Positions 25,162 through 36,181 of a DNA stretch of 64,000 bases are shown piece by piece. The position numbers were made by a program, and so were the translations under genes. The notes beneath the pieces were generated by a model. The model saw only the letters and a program-made list of their open reading frames with translations, was not told where the DNA came from and searched no databases. Numbering within the stretch: position 1 is the first letter of the stretch; the number at the start of each line of letters is the position of its first letter. This stretch comes from Xiphophorus maculatus (lineage: Eukaryota; Chordata; Actinopteri; Cyprinodontiformes; Poeciliidae), in NCBI RefSeq assembly GCF_002775205.1, contig NC_036456.1, forward strand, positions 22,812,968-22,876,967, written 5' to 3'.

Positions 25162-27079
25162 CTGTGAACAAAGAAAGGAGAAAATATTTATTATCTTCAT
25201 AAACTCCTCAGACTTTACATGATAAAGTCATGGCTGGTGCAGAACCTGAAATATTTGACTTGGTTTATTCTGTAACTTAGTTTCAGGATATTTCAACTTG
25301 ATACTTGTTACATCTCAATTTCTAATATCTATTATTTAACAACATCTCAAAAAATGCTGCTGTGATGTTTACAGATCATTAAACTAAAAGGTCAGGAATG
25401 TTAACACAAATTTATGATTCTCATTTTCAAAAACGTATTTACTGGGGAAAATCAAAATGTTGTTTTTTAAAGTGAAATTCAACCTGTGACTCGAAACTTT
25501 GAGCTGTTAGAAACATTTCTTTTGTTGAAAGTAATGCAGGTGGTTTCACAGTATGAATATGGCAATAAACTGTTATTTATACATTTTAAAAACAAATAAT
25601 TTGATAGAAAGCAGCTTTAAAAAACACCACTTTCTAATGTGCTTGTATTATTATTTTTTTGATGCAAACAAAACCTTTAATGGATTTGTTTGTTACGATT
25701 TCTTGCTGATTTAGCAATTAGCTGAAATCTGTAAATATGCTGATGGAGGCTGTAAAATCAGTAAATTAATATTCCAATATAGTGACTAAATAGTAAAACC
25801 AGTAAGTGAAATAAATAAGAGATTACATTTTATACAGATATCATGTGTTTACAAACGGGTCTGAAATCGTTCAGTTCTTACCAAAGTAAATTAGATTATA
25901 TTAGATTCATTCCTCTTTAAAACAGACATATTTTTTCTGAAAAAGAGAATGAATCTCATGAACCAAACAGTCAGTGAATCCTTCATGTAAAAATCAGAGA
26001 TATTAACCCATTTATTAGTGTTAAAGAAAATAAAAATAGTTTTTCTGTTATTTCTGTTTTCTGAATGTTAAACTAATTGTTTTTTTATCTTTATTCCTCT
26101 GTGGACGACCTGCAGGGTCGTAATGTAAACAGAAACTCAGTCACTATAAAACATCTATTAAAGAATCCAACATGAGTTTCATAATCAAGATATCAGCACT
26201 GATTAGTTTCTTCAGCAAATGTATTTTTGTGAACATTAATTTTGATTATTTGTTTTCAGTATTATCACCATGCAGTTATTAAAAATAACACAACTTACCT
26301 CCAGCGCGTGAACGATTCATCTCCAGGTCGTGACTTTGACTCTTCAGCTTTTATACAGCAGATAAAAAGAAAGCAAAGCTCCTTCTGGCAACAGCGGCCC
26401 GGTTTCCTCAGAACTGAAACAGATTCTGCTACAGGAATGTGATGAAGTTGTTTTGGTCGGCCATCATTAGGAGGAAACTCTTTCATCGGAGAAACTGGTT
26501 TACAGTTGTTGTTGCTACGCGGCTTTGCTATGAGGAAATGTCCATACCTCAGTTCATGCCTGGCAAAAATGATTATATCTCGTAAAACAAGTTATTAAGC
26601 AAATTAATCTGATAAATGTGCTGGAACAAGCATTAAAAAAGATCAATGTAAGACATGATAATGCAGAGTTAAGTGTTTATCTTATTTATTTTTACAGGCA
26701 ATTACATCACTTCCTGGCACTTTATGAACATTAACTGTGCATAGAATGAAATAAAAGTCAGATATTCCTTTTTCTATTTGCTCAATATTTTCTCATATAG
26801 TTTTGTAAAGTAAATTATTATTATGACTATTAATGTTGTTATTGTTAATCTTTTTTTGTATGTAGATTTTAAAACTTTAAAAGTTTTTTTGTGTGAATCT
26901 TTATACCTGATGTTGCTTTTAAACCCATTTTCAGAACAAAAAAGGTTTTTTCTATATCTAAAATTAATGCTTAAGTTTGAAATAAGCAGCAATATATAAT
27001 GTTTTTTCATCGACTCTGTTGTTAAGTTCTAATTACTATTACTATCATTTTCTGTCCAGTGTCTTGACCTCAGCCTGCA

Positions 27080-27169
27080 GAAATGCTGTGAAACCCGATA
27101 AGCTGTGGTGTCTGTGTGGAACGGGTCCGACCACCTGGACTGATGTTCAGTTCAGAGGGAAACAGGTGA
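27080..27169 (+). other. Exon-like open stretch, unassigned
   Basis: After an acceptor-like CCTGCAG the frame reads NAVKPDKLWCLCGTGPTTWT then DVQFRGKQ and meets a good donor, GTGAGG. The composition (Trp, Cys, Gly) looks like protein. No partner exon is seen on either side, so this may be a relic exon or chance. I do not recognise it. Confidence 0.2.
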
Positions 27170-27304
27170 GGCATCTTTCAGTATTTCCTCTTTAAAACTG
27201 ATCCCACTTCATTCCATGAGCTACAGATTAAATCAGTTTCCTGATTCAGTGGAAAAAAACGGGTCATTTCATCCTTCTGTCTTTCACTTTTATTGAGAGA
27301 ATAA

Positions 27305-27344
27305 ACATTCTGCAGAAGAATGTTGACATTCTTCTGCAGAATGT
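27305..27344. repeat. Perfect palindrome, 19-bp arms, 2-nt loop
   Basis: ACATTCTGCAGAAGAATGT, then TG, then its exact reverse complement. Confidence 0.9.
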
Positions 27345-28407
27345 CAACAGCAAGAAATGAAAACTTATCTTGACTCCATCAAACAAGCATGACATCATCT
27401 CTACAGCAGGAAAAACAAAGTCTGTTGTCTTAGAGCAACATGCGTGTGCCAGCAGGATCATGATGGGCCCCATCAGGCACCGACTGGCCCAGAAACCGGT
27501 CAGCTGTTACCTCTGACCATAACTCCTTCACTGTTAAATTAGGAATGATTTCTTTTTTCCCAATTTGTGAAACGTTACGCCACCTGATTTTAGTATTTCT
27601 GAAATGAAGACGTTCCACGGAGGCCCTGTTAGTTTCCTGATTAAAGTCTCACAGATTCTGTGTTTTTACTCACATCAAACTTTGAGAAATATAAAAAAAA
27701 CATAATTTTTTACGTTCATCTATCAGTTCCTGAAACTCATTAATGTGTCAGACACTGTATGATTGACTAGCGCCACCATGTGGAAATTGGTGAGTATTAT
27801 TATTTTTTCCTGAGGTCATAATTCTGTTGAAGTAAAAGAGGAAGCTGGAATCATTTTTCTCATGTTTGCATCATTTTTTACAGTTTCCTCTCCTAACAGA
27901 TGGATTGAAAACAAATGTTCACATATTTGAAACAAACATAAACATATCTTCTGATCGCTGAACTTTGACCTGACAGAACATGAATAAAAATCTTACATTT
28001 TACAATCTTACATAATACATTTACAAAATAAAAGCGTCACAAGGTAAAACATCATTGTGAAATAGAGAATCGATAAAATAAACAAATCAATACTTTTAAA
28101 ATTACTGTTTTTATTTAATGGGTACATTTATTTATTTGATGTATAATTTATTAATTATTAATAATAGTATTTATTTACTCAATTTTGAATGAAATAGCTC
28201 TCAATAAAACAACCGTTATGACAATTTCTGAATGAGAAAACTGGATTATTGGTCAGAGGATTTAAAAATTCCTTTATTGCCCCAAATTGAGCAGCAAAGT
28301 GACAATCAGTGAAAGTAAGTGGGTTCACACAAAAATAAGAATATAAAATATATAAAAACAGGATAAACTATATTACTATATTTTTTCTCTGATGCATATT
28401 CCTCTTA

Positions 28408-28442
28408 TTCCTAAATTAAACATTAAATGTTTAATTTAGGAA
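28408..28442. repeat. Perfect palindrome, 17-bp arms, 1-nt loop
   Basis: TTCCTAAATTAAACATT, A, then the exact reverse complement. Confidence 0.9.
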
Positions 28443-28632
28443 CCATGACAAGAGAGTTCATCCTTAGCTTTTTGAAGAGTAGAAATTGATGGAATAATGG
28501 TGTTTTATTTAATTAGATTGATATTTTTAACGTATATTGGCCATAATCTGAGTAAATCATTTTAGACATTAGACACATTCTAATGTATCCGAGTCCAACA
28601 GTGACACCTGGTGGTGGAAGGGTGGCAGTGCA

Positions 28633-28726
28633 GATCAGTAACAGACAGCAGATCATGTGATCTGCTCTCTGTTACTGATCCAACCGCTGTGATGGCACAG
28701 AGGTTGGAAGGCCTCTGTGCCATCAC
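28633..28726. repeat. Two adjacent hairpins
   Basis: The first hairpin (28,633-28,680) has 23-bp arms with one mismatch and a 2-nt loop. Eight bases later the second (28,689-28,726) has perfect 15-bp arms (GTGATGGCACAGAGG) and an 8-nt loop. Confidence 0.9.
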
Positions 28727-29020
28727 CCTAATCTTCATCTCCCTCCACAGATTCTCTTTCAAGTTGCCCCTCTGGCTCATTTTTAAACATATTACTTAAA
28801 ATCCACAGAAACATGTTGATAAGATTAAAATATTTGCTAAGTGGGACTGAACTGGGCCCATTTTTCTTTCAGTTTGACATTTTTTGAGCTCATAGTTTGT
28901 TTAACTCACCTCTGATCTCATTTTGTTGTGTACTCAGTAAATACATGAATGCAATTAAATATTTATCAAGGGTGTTGTTTGTTCGGTGCTCAGAGTCCTG
29001 CAAACCAAGAAGCTCTTTCT

Positions 29021-29220
29021 AATGAAAGTACCAACGAATCGTAATGCGGACTGGTTCTGCTCACCGTTTGTTGTTACTGCGTACGGATGTCGGATCCTGT
29101 TCAGTGCCTGAGAACTCAGTAGTTAGGTTGGTTCGGCGTCACTGTGCTGTTTTCCTTCTGCCTCATTTCAAATCAAGACTGAAGCTGCAGGCTGAAACTC
29201 GCCAGACTGAAGACAAGAAG
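29021..29220 (+). promoter_or_regulatory. Likely promoter and 5' untranslated exon of lectin 1
   Basis: A donor at 29220/29221 (ACAAGAAG|GTAATT) matches the leader-exon end of lectin 2 (AAAAAAG|GTAATT). The acceptor CTGCCTGTAG at 29,336 leads into the exon with the lectin 1 start codon. The transcription start is not resolved. Confidence 0.35.
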
Positions 29221-29238
29221 GTAATTCTTTACCACAGA

Positions 29239-29239
29239 A

Positions 29240-29270
<31 letters not shown>
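29239..29270 (+). repeat. (GAT)n microsatellite
   Basis: About ten GAT units in the leader intron of lectin 1. Confidence 0.9.
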
Positions 29271-29380
29271 TTGTCTTGTCATTTTCACTCGATGTTTGTG
29301 CTGAAATTGATGTAAATTATGCGTTTCTGCCTGTAGAAAATCCATTTATCACCACTGGTTGCCTCCCAGTCATCTCCACC

Positions 29381-32085
29381 ATGAAGACCCTGAGTTTGTC
29401 TTGGTTTGGATTCACCATGTTGACTTTGGTCCATGCAGCCTGTGAGTATTTACTGCAGCAGGATGTATTTACATTTTTTTTATTTCTTTGAAGTATAGAG
29501 TAACTACTCTGTAGAATATAAAATCTAAAAAGATTAATAATCTTTTCTTTCAGAATAAAACGGCTGTTTGCTCGTCTGAGGGAGAAATCCCTGTCAGCTG
29601 CAGTTCTGGAAAATCTTTATTTATCCTGCGTTTGTTTTGTGTCTGCATCTCTGCATTTTAGTGCCATGACCTTCACTTGACATTAGTTTTCTATCCTGGG
29701 TTAAATGTCACAAGCTCTGTCTGCTGGCAGCTCTTGTGCTTTGAGACCGTTTGTGTGCAAACCTCACTTTTATGACTCACGAAGCTGTTTTTGACTGTAA
29801 ACCTCCAGTTTCCTAAACCTGAATAATAGAATTTGTTCTAAATGAGGCAAAGTGAATTAAATAGACATTTTAAAGCAGGTGCAACATAAGAAAACTCCAT
29901 TACTTAGTAACAAAAAATATGTTTTGAAAAGAAATCACATGCAAAGTATCTTTGAAGGTGTCTCTGGATTCATGTATAAATGTGGAAAATAAAGTTGAAA
30001 AGTCTCATAAAATCTACTGTTTTAACCAATGTTTGCATTTATAGATTATTAAATTGATTATTTTCACATCTTCATATATTTTCAACCTGTCTGCAGCCAT
30101 TCCAGACCCAGACTATCCTTTTGGTCCAACAGGAGGTAAATGTTTTTCACTTTTTTCTTTTATCAACTATTCATTGTGTGTCCTGCCAATAAGGAAAACA
30201 TGATGATGTGTCACAATAAGCTCTGTTGAATCGATAAAATGTGTTTGCAAGCCTCACTTTTATGACTCATAAAGTTCTTTTGATTGCTTAAATAATCTGC
30301 AGTGAATTAAATATAACAATTGAAAGACAATGTTATATTGTCTTTCAAATATAAAATAAAAGTAAAGGTAAAGGATTACTTTCACTAATTGAAAGTAATC
30401 CTTTTACTTAGTTATTTAATTGAAGACTCTTTTTCTAAATTTTGCTTTTCAACCTCTGTGTGCAGACGCTCCGTTCGCTGACTATCCTGATCAGCCACCA
30501 ACCGAGGGTACGTCATTTTTATAATTATTTTTATGTACACTATTCTGCAGCAAATTAAATATAACATTTGAAAGACATGTAACATTAATCCTCTTACTTA
30601 GTTATTTAATTGAAGACTCTTTTTCTAAATTTTGCTTTTCAACCTCTGTGTGCAGACGCTCCGTTCGTTGACTATCCTGATCAGCCACCAACCGAGGGTA
30701 CATCATTTTTATTATTATTTTTATGTACACTATTCTGCAGTGAATTAAATATAACATTTGAAAGACATGTAACATTAATCCTCTTACTTAGTTATTTAAT
30801 TGAAGACTCTTCTTCTAAATTTTGCTTTTCAACCTCTGTGTGCAGACGATCTGTTCGCTATCTATGGTGATCACCCACCAACTGAGGGTAAGTCTTTTTT
30901 ATTATTATTTTTATTTACATTATTCTATTTGTATCGTGTCAATTTGACAAAGAAAGAAGTTGTATATGATCATAAATATATTTATAAAACTTTAAATTGT
31001 AAATGTAAATATTTTATTTCGGATTACGGTGATGACTGGATGGGTGGAACTGGTCAGTTTCCCTCATTTTTAACTGATTCAGAATCATATCCTGTAACTT
31101 GTCAGAGCTAATAAATCTATTATATCTGTAACTATTCAAAGATAGAGACTATCACTTGGACTTCACTTGCCCTGATGGATGGACGATGCACAGCACTCAG
31201 TGCCTCCTCTTCGTTCCCCAGAATATGACCTGGAAAGACGCTAAGGTAACCCAGAAAAGACATTTCACATCAAAATGCTAAAAGATCTCATATTGTAGGT
31301 GAATTGGTTCCAATTTACTGTTAAACTTTGTCTTTTCATGCTGCTAAAACATACTTCATGTTCATAGTTTAGCACCTTTATGTTTTTACTGAGTTCACAG
31401 TCCCAATGCAAATACAGGCCATTTACCGTTTCCTCGGCTGAACATTGATGTCATGACAGTCAAAGACTCACCTGCTGATTTTAAAGCAGGTTTAGACACA
31501 ACAGTGTTTTCAATGACATCGTTCTCTATTTGTTTTTCAACTCTGTAATTTCTGTCTTCTCTTTAGGAAAACTGTGCATCCAAACATGAAGGTTCACTCG
31601 CTGCTGTATATAATGACATACAAGCTCAAGAGATTTACAAGGAGATGGAAAGTGTTGGACATCATGGCGGACAAGTGTGGGTTGGAGGCAGCAAAACATC
31701 AAAGGTGGACAAATCATCCGGACACAGTTCAAAACCAGGTTTAATCTTTAATCTGAAGTTGAGTCGGTTTGATTTTGTCCTGTAGGATTCTTCTTGGTCC
31801 TGGGAGAATTCTGTTTCCCCTGACTTTGCTAAGTTTTGCGATGAGCAAAGTTCAAAGGATGAGAACAACTGTCTGCAGCTCTCCTTTGGTGGTAAATCAA
31901 ACTTAAACCTTTCATTTCACTTTGAACTCATTCAGAAAAATGGTATGTACTGTAGATCACCCAACGGCGCCTCAGCTTGACTGGATGTTGTGTTTGTCCT
32001 GTTAACAGATGACGACTCTGGATGCCTGAGTGGCACCAAATGTGACGCTGGGCTCCCATCTGTCTGTGCGATCCTCCTCTACTAG
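29381..32085 (+). CDS. Secreted C-type lectin 1 (ladderlectin/nattectin-like)
   Basis: Nine exons in phase (29381-29441, 30097-30135, 30466-30507, 30656-30697, 30846-30887, 31142-31245, 31567-31704, 31786-31891, 32009-32085) give 216 residues. Residues 1-20 are a signal peptide. Residues 21-75 are a stalk of four short phase 1-1 exons; three encode near-identical 14-residue units (DAPFADYPDQPPTE type). The C-type lectin domain is at about 76-216, with CPDGWTMHSTQC, the core VWVGG and the C-terminal Cys pairs. It lacks an EPN or QPD triplet and a WND, so sugar binding by the usual calcium site is doubtful. The donor after KTSK is weak (GTGGAC). Probably an extracellular pattern-recognition or ligand-binding protein. 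Poly(A) signal at 32,285. Confidence 0.8.
30405..30975 (+). repeat. 190-bp tandem exon array in lectin 1
   Basis: Three copies of an intron-exon-intron unit lie exactly 190 bp apart (exon starts 30466, 30656, 30846). Each carries AATTGAAGACTCT, TTTTGCTTTTCAACCTCTGTGTGCAG, a 42-nt exon and a donor. Copies 1 and 2 are almost identical; copy 3 is more diverged in its exon. Confidence 0.9.
31023..31052 (+). pseudogene. Dead stalk exon of lectin 1
   Basis: A 30-nt phase 1-1 stretch reads DYGDDWMGGTG with a donor (GTCAGT). The expected AG just before it is GG (TTATTTCGG), so it should be skipped. Its length and phase match the other stalk exons. Confidence 0.45.
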
Positions 32086-32284
32086 CTGACATGAATCCTC
32101 AGCAGATACGAGTTAACATGCCTGTTGGCCACCAGTCATTTCCTTAAATGTTTCTGCTCTGTTGCTTTAATATCACAAAATCTGACCAAAAATGTACAAT
32201 ATACTCAGTTTAGTCCCTATAGGCACAGATGCCTTCTGATTGTAATGCAAGAGAAATCAACCTGTCCTTTCTAATAACTTTCCA

Positions 32285-32290
32285 AATAAA
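32285..32290 (+). promoter_or_regulatory. Poly(A) signal of lectin 1
   Basis: AATAAA 200 bases after the stop. Confidence 0.55.
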
Positions 32291-33604
32291 ATCTTTAGCA
32301 TTGATAAAAAAAGATGTGTGTGTATGTGTGTGTGTGTCTGTATTAAAGCAGCACATTTTTTCCCTTTCTATTTTTTAGAGTCACTGTTTAGTTGGACACA
32401 GTTAAATAATTGTTCCTGTAATTTTTTACCTCTTAAATATTCGTTTTATAGTTCAAAAACATCTGACATGCCTTTAAAGAAGATTTTATTCTTGCACATG
32501 GTAACTTTAGTACATTATAGAGCGATGACTGTGGTCACATTTTGCCATCTTCCTAAAGTTTTGCCTTATTAAAACATTTCTCTCTCTAATTAAACACCTT
32601 GCTCCTCTCTCTCTGTGAGCAGTGTCTGTGACCTTTGCCCCGCCCCTTTCTGTTTGCAGTGTTAGTCTCTCTGATGCAGGTGTTGAATCCCTGCCTGCGA
32701 TCTGAGGTCGCCACAGCTCCACGTATCTCCTGACATAGAAACCCAGTGGGGGGTCGAAGTTTGGATTTATGTGTCCTCAAATTAGTTTTCATTTTTCCCA
32801 CATTTCATGCTCAGCTGTGTAATCAAACTTAGAGCTTTTCACTTCAGCATTTTTATTACAGAACTTTATCAATGTACACAAGAATCCAGAAACAAAATAT
32901 TCAAATTGGAAATCCTTCTGTTAAATATGAGGACAGTTCCTGCTTTACGTCTCTCAGCTGCTGTTATTTAGTCAACAATATAAACAGTTTTCCTTGGATA
33001 AGCAAAGTTGAAAATAGTTTTTTTTTACTATTGTCACATGCAACTGACAAAAATGTTATCAGTTCATAAGCTTGAAAAATATTTGTATCAGGAAACTGCA
33101 GGTTGTGAAAAAGAACAAACATAGTTTCACATGCTGCACCTAAAGCCAATATTTAGTTTTCCTGAAATTTAAAGGTGGAGATGTTTTCAGAGCAAACACA
33201 CTGACAGCTCAGTTACACTGGAACTGGTTCTGCTCCATTTGTTTTAATGGATCCCTGCTGACACCTGACCCTACAGAGGCACGGTGCAGGAAGCCATTTA
33301 TTTGATGATGACTGTAGTCAGGATGCTAATGGCTGTGTGAAGGATTTTTAAATGAAAATACTTTGAAACAATAAAGCTATTTTTATCTACTTATTTCTTT
33401 TTACAAAAAAACAATCCTTATCCCAGAATTTGATTCTGTTTTCTTCCATTTTAATCTCTAACCCTTTCAGATCTTTCTTTTCATCTCCTTTGTTTTGCAG
33501 GGTGTGTTTTTTTTAGTTAGTTGTTTTTTTTTGTTGATGCAATGATTATCTGATTATCTGATTATCTTTGGTAATTGACCCTAACAACCTGATACAGATT
33601 TCTG

Positions 33605-33617
33605 CGCCATCTGGTGG
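33605..33617 (-). promoter_or_regulatory. CTCF-like core motif, minus strand
   Basis: On the minus strand CCACCAGATGGCG fits CCASYAGRKGGCR at all positions. Confidence 0.35.
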
Positions 33618-35999
33618 ATAAATGCAGAAATTAAAAACTGTATATCAAGCTGAGGATTAGAATAGAATTAATAGAATAGAATAGAATAGAATGAAGCTGA
33701 AGAACTCTTTGTAGCTTTCATTTTAATTGAACTCATCTCTATTCATTTTATTAAACTTTTAATAGTCAACCTTTCCTGTTAACTGCCTACAAACAGTTAT
33801 AATATGTGTAACATATATTCAGGAACTTAATATTATGATGTCATGCAGTCACTGAGTTAGAAAGCTTTATTATTGAGTTTAGCATTAGCATCAACCATGT
33901 TGTTCTCATATGGTTCAGTTAATTTATTCACATTTTTTTCACATTATGAGTTTAAAATTCAATATGTGTTTTTGACATTATGTGAAACATAAATGAATGA
34001 AGTATGAATAAATTTCCAAGATTCTTTAAGAGAATATACAAGTTATAGTCATTAAACTTCCAAATGATATGTTGCTACAGTTATTCTGTTTTAATAAGAT
34101 ATTCCTCTCATTCCTTTAACATGTGTTCAATTCAGAGTCTTTGTGAATTCATCTTTAACTTTTTTGAAAGAGTAGCGATTGATAAAATTATAATATTTCA
34201 TTTAGTTGAACTGATATTTTTAAAACACTTTCTCCCAGATTGAGAGCATTTTTATTAGACTTTAACCACATCCTGTCCCCACATTCAGCAGAATAGAAAA
34301 ATGTTCCATGCGTTTGACAGAAAACAGTGACCCCTAGTGGTTATAACATGGAAAAACGCGACCTGTGTCTTTCTTTTTCTTTCTTAATAACAGGAATGTT
34401 AGAATCTCTCAATGTGTTTAAAACCTGCCTGTCAATAACAGACATAAAGTTTTCCTGCTGTTTAATGGGAAGCTTTATAACTTTTTACAAGTATTTCAAA
34501 GTTTTTATGAAAGAAAACAAAAAGTCCTATAAATGATTTTCTGTAGAACATTTATGTCTCAACATGTAAATTCAGCCGTTCAGGATGACGTCCAGTGAAA
34601 TATGATAAGGCTGAATGATAAAAACAAACAAACAGGTTTTATCTCAGTCCTCAGAGTTTCTTAGTTAATGATCTTGACCTGAAAACGTCTCTGGAGTCAT
34701 AAACATTCACAGCCCACAACAAAATATTAAAGTACAACCTGCACATGCAGTTCAGGAAACTAATGTAATTATGTTCTTCATAGATGACATATTACACATT
34801 TATATTTCATCCTTTTTCTTTTTACATTAATCAATCTGATATTAATTTATCTCCTGAGGAATCTTTTATTTTAACATTTCTTTATATCTAGATTTGCATG
34901 AACATTTAAACCTAATCTAAAGACCAGCTTTCTGCCAAACACATCCATGTCAGCTGTAGTTTATTATTTCACAAATTTCTTACCTTTTTCTCATTTTCTT
35001 TCATTGACCTAAATATAAGTACAAAGATTTTCCTTCCATGCAACCGTAGAATAACCCTGTTCATGTTAACATTTACTGAAATTCTTTGGCAGTTCTAGCT
35101 CATCAACAGATCTCTGTAGAGCCTTACTGCATGCTAGGGAGACAGTTTCTCCATTTATTTAAAGTCTTTAGGTCAAGGGACACATCTAAACCTTGCAGGA
35201 CTCGGGCCCTGGAGGAATGCAGTTTGAGACCACTGCCTTAGAGAAACCAAAGTCAACCTTCTGTTTTCTCAGGCTCACAGGAAACAGCGGACAGCTGAGA
35301 GGTGGCAGACTGGAGACAATGTGGCCCCACAACATGCCTGCTATAAGAGGAGATTTTTTTTTATTCTACAGCTACACACGGCTGCAGCCATATGTTCAGA
35401 GGTAACAGAAGTAAATATGTCAGACTATCCTACAGAGATCTTTCAAGATCAGTTACAGAATTTGATTCTTATGGTCTCAACACACAAGAGGCAACATCAA
35501 CCTGTCCATTCATGCAAAGAGGAGAAAGTTGCCTGTCCCTCTCCAGCCAAGCGAATGGCAAATTTGGACATGTGAATTTTCAAGCTTGTATTCGTAAACA
35601 TGCACACACACTTCCTAGTAATAACACAAGAAAGTTGAAAAATGACATTTTGTTGCTGTCGCTACTTCCTGGTTTGTATGGACCTATTTGTAACTTGGGC
35701 TTGTTTGAAATAAAATCCTAATTTCTTCAGATGAATCTGAGTCCTGGGACTTTTCACTGAAACATCTCACAAAGGATTTAAAACATTACAACTCAGGACA
35801 GAAAAACAGAGAAAGAATTAATCAGAACAGGAAGTACATGATATATCCTTTTTCCAAATAACTTTATCAGTGAAGAGAATCACTTATGCTGAAGTCATAC
35901 AGTACAAATAACGTCTTTGCTTGGATTTCACTGAACATTATCCTGTTACTAGTGTATTATTGACAGGTCTGTCCACATTTCCTGCTCTGTCAGTGACAG

Positions 36000-36007
36000 T
36001 ATATAAG
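36000..36007 (+). promoter_or_regulatory. TATA box of lectin 2
   Basis: TATATAAG lies about 180 bases before the start codon and about 30 bases before the presumed leader exon (near 36,030-36,076), which ends in a donor (AAAAAAG|GTAATT). A second leader segment follows TTTTTTTAAG directly before the ATG. Confidence 0.6.
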
Positions 36008-36181
36008 AGCAGCTGATTCCAGGACCTGCAGACAGAAGAGCTGAAGCTTGTCTGACGCTGAAGTGAAGGAAAAAAGGTAATTTTGATGCTGCTTTGGTAA
36101 AAAGCTTTCATCTAACTTCAATTATTTCTTTATTGAGCTGAGACTGTTTGTGTTTTTTTAAGGTGATCTTCCATCTGCATC

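Larger units (their letters stand above)
25162..29020. other. 5' region of the coiled-coil gene and intergenic space
   Basis: It holds the 5' untranslated exon of the coiled-coil gene (from 26,299 upward; donor read on the minus strand as CTGGAG|GTAAG), several short-loop perfect palindromes (listed separately) and one exon-like open stretch at 27,080-27,169. I see no complete gene. Confidence 0.35.
32086..35999. other. Intergenic between lectins 1 and 2
   Basis: It contains short (TG)n at 32,314-32,338, an (AATAG)n stretch near 33,660-33,690, a CTCF-like motif at 33,605 and a repeat-like segment near 35,196-35,240 (GGCCCTGGAGGAATGCAGTTTGAGACCACTG, a common fish transposon-end style). Open frames near 35.2-35.7 kb show no domain that I recognise. 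Confidence 0.3.

Noticed and set aside
27430-27618. Minus-strand 62-codon frame (KKEIIPNLTVKELWSEVTAD)
   Set aside because: Composition is protein-like but I see no splice sites, homologous neighbour or family, so I do not call it.
35193-35721. Three overlapping open frames of 70-109 codons
   Set aside because: No domain, no splice partners, and the stretch includes transposon-end-like sequence.
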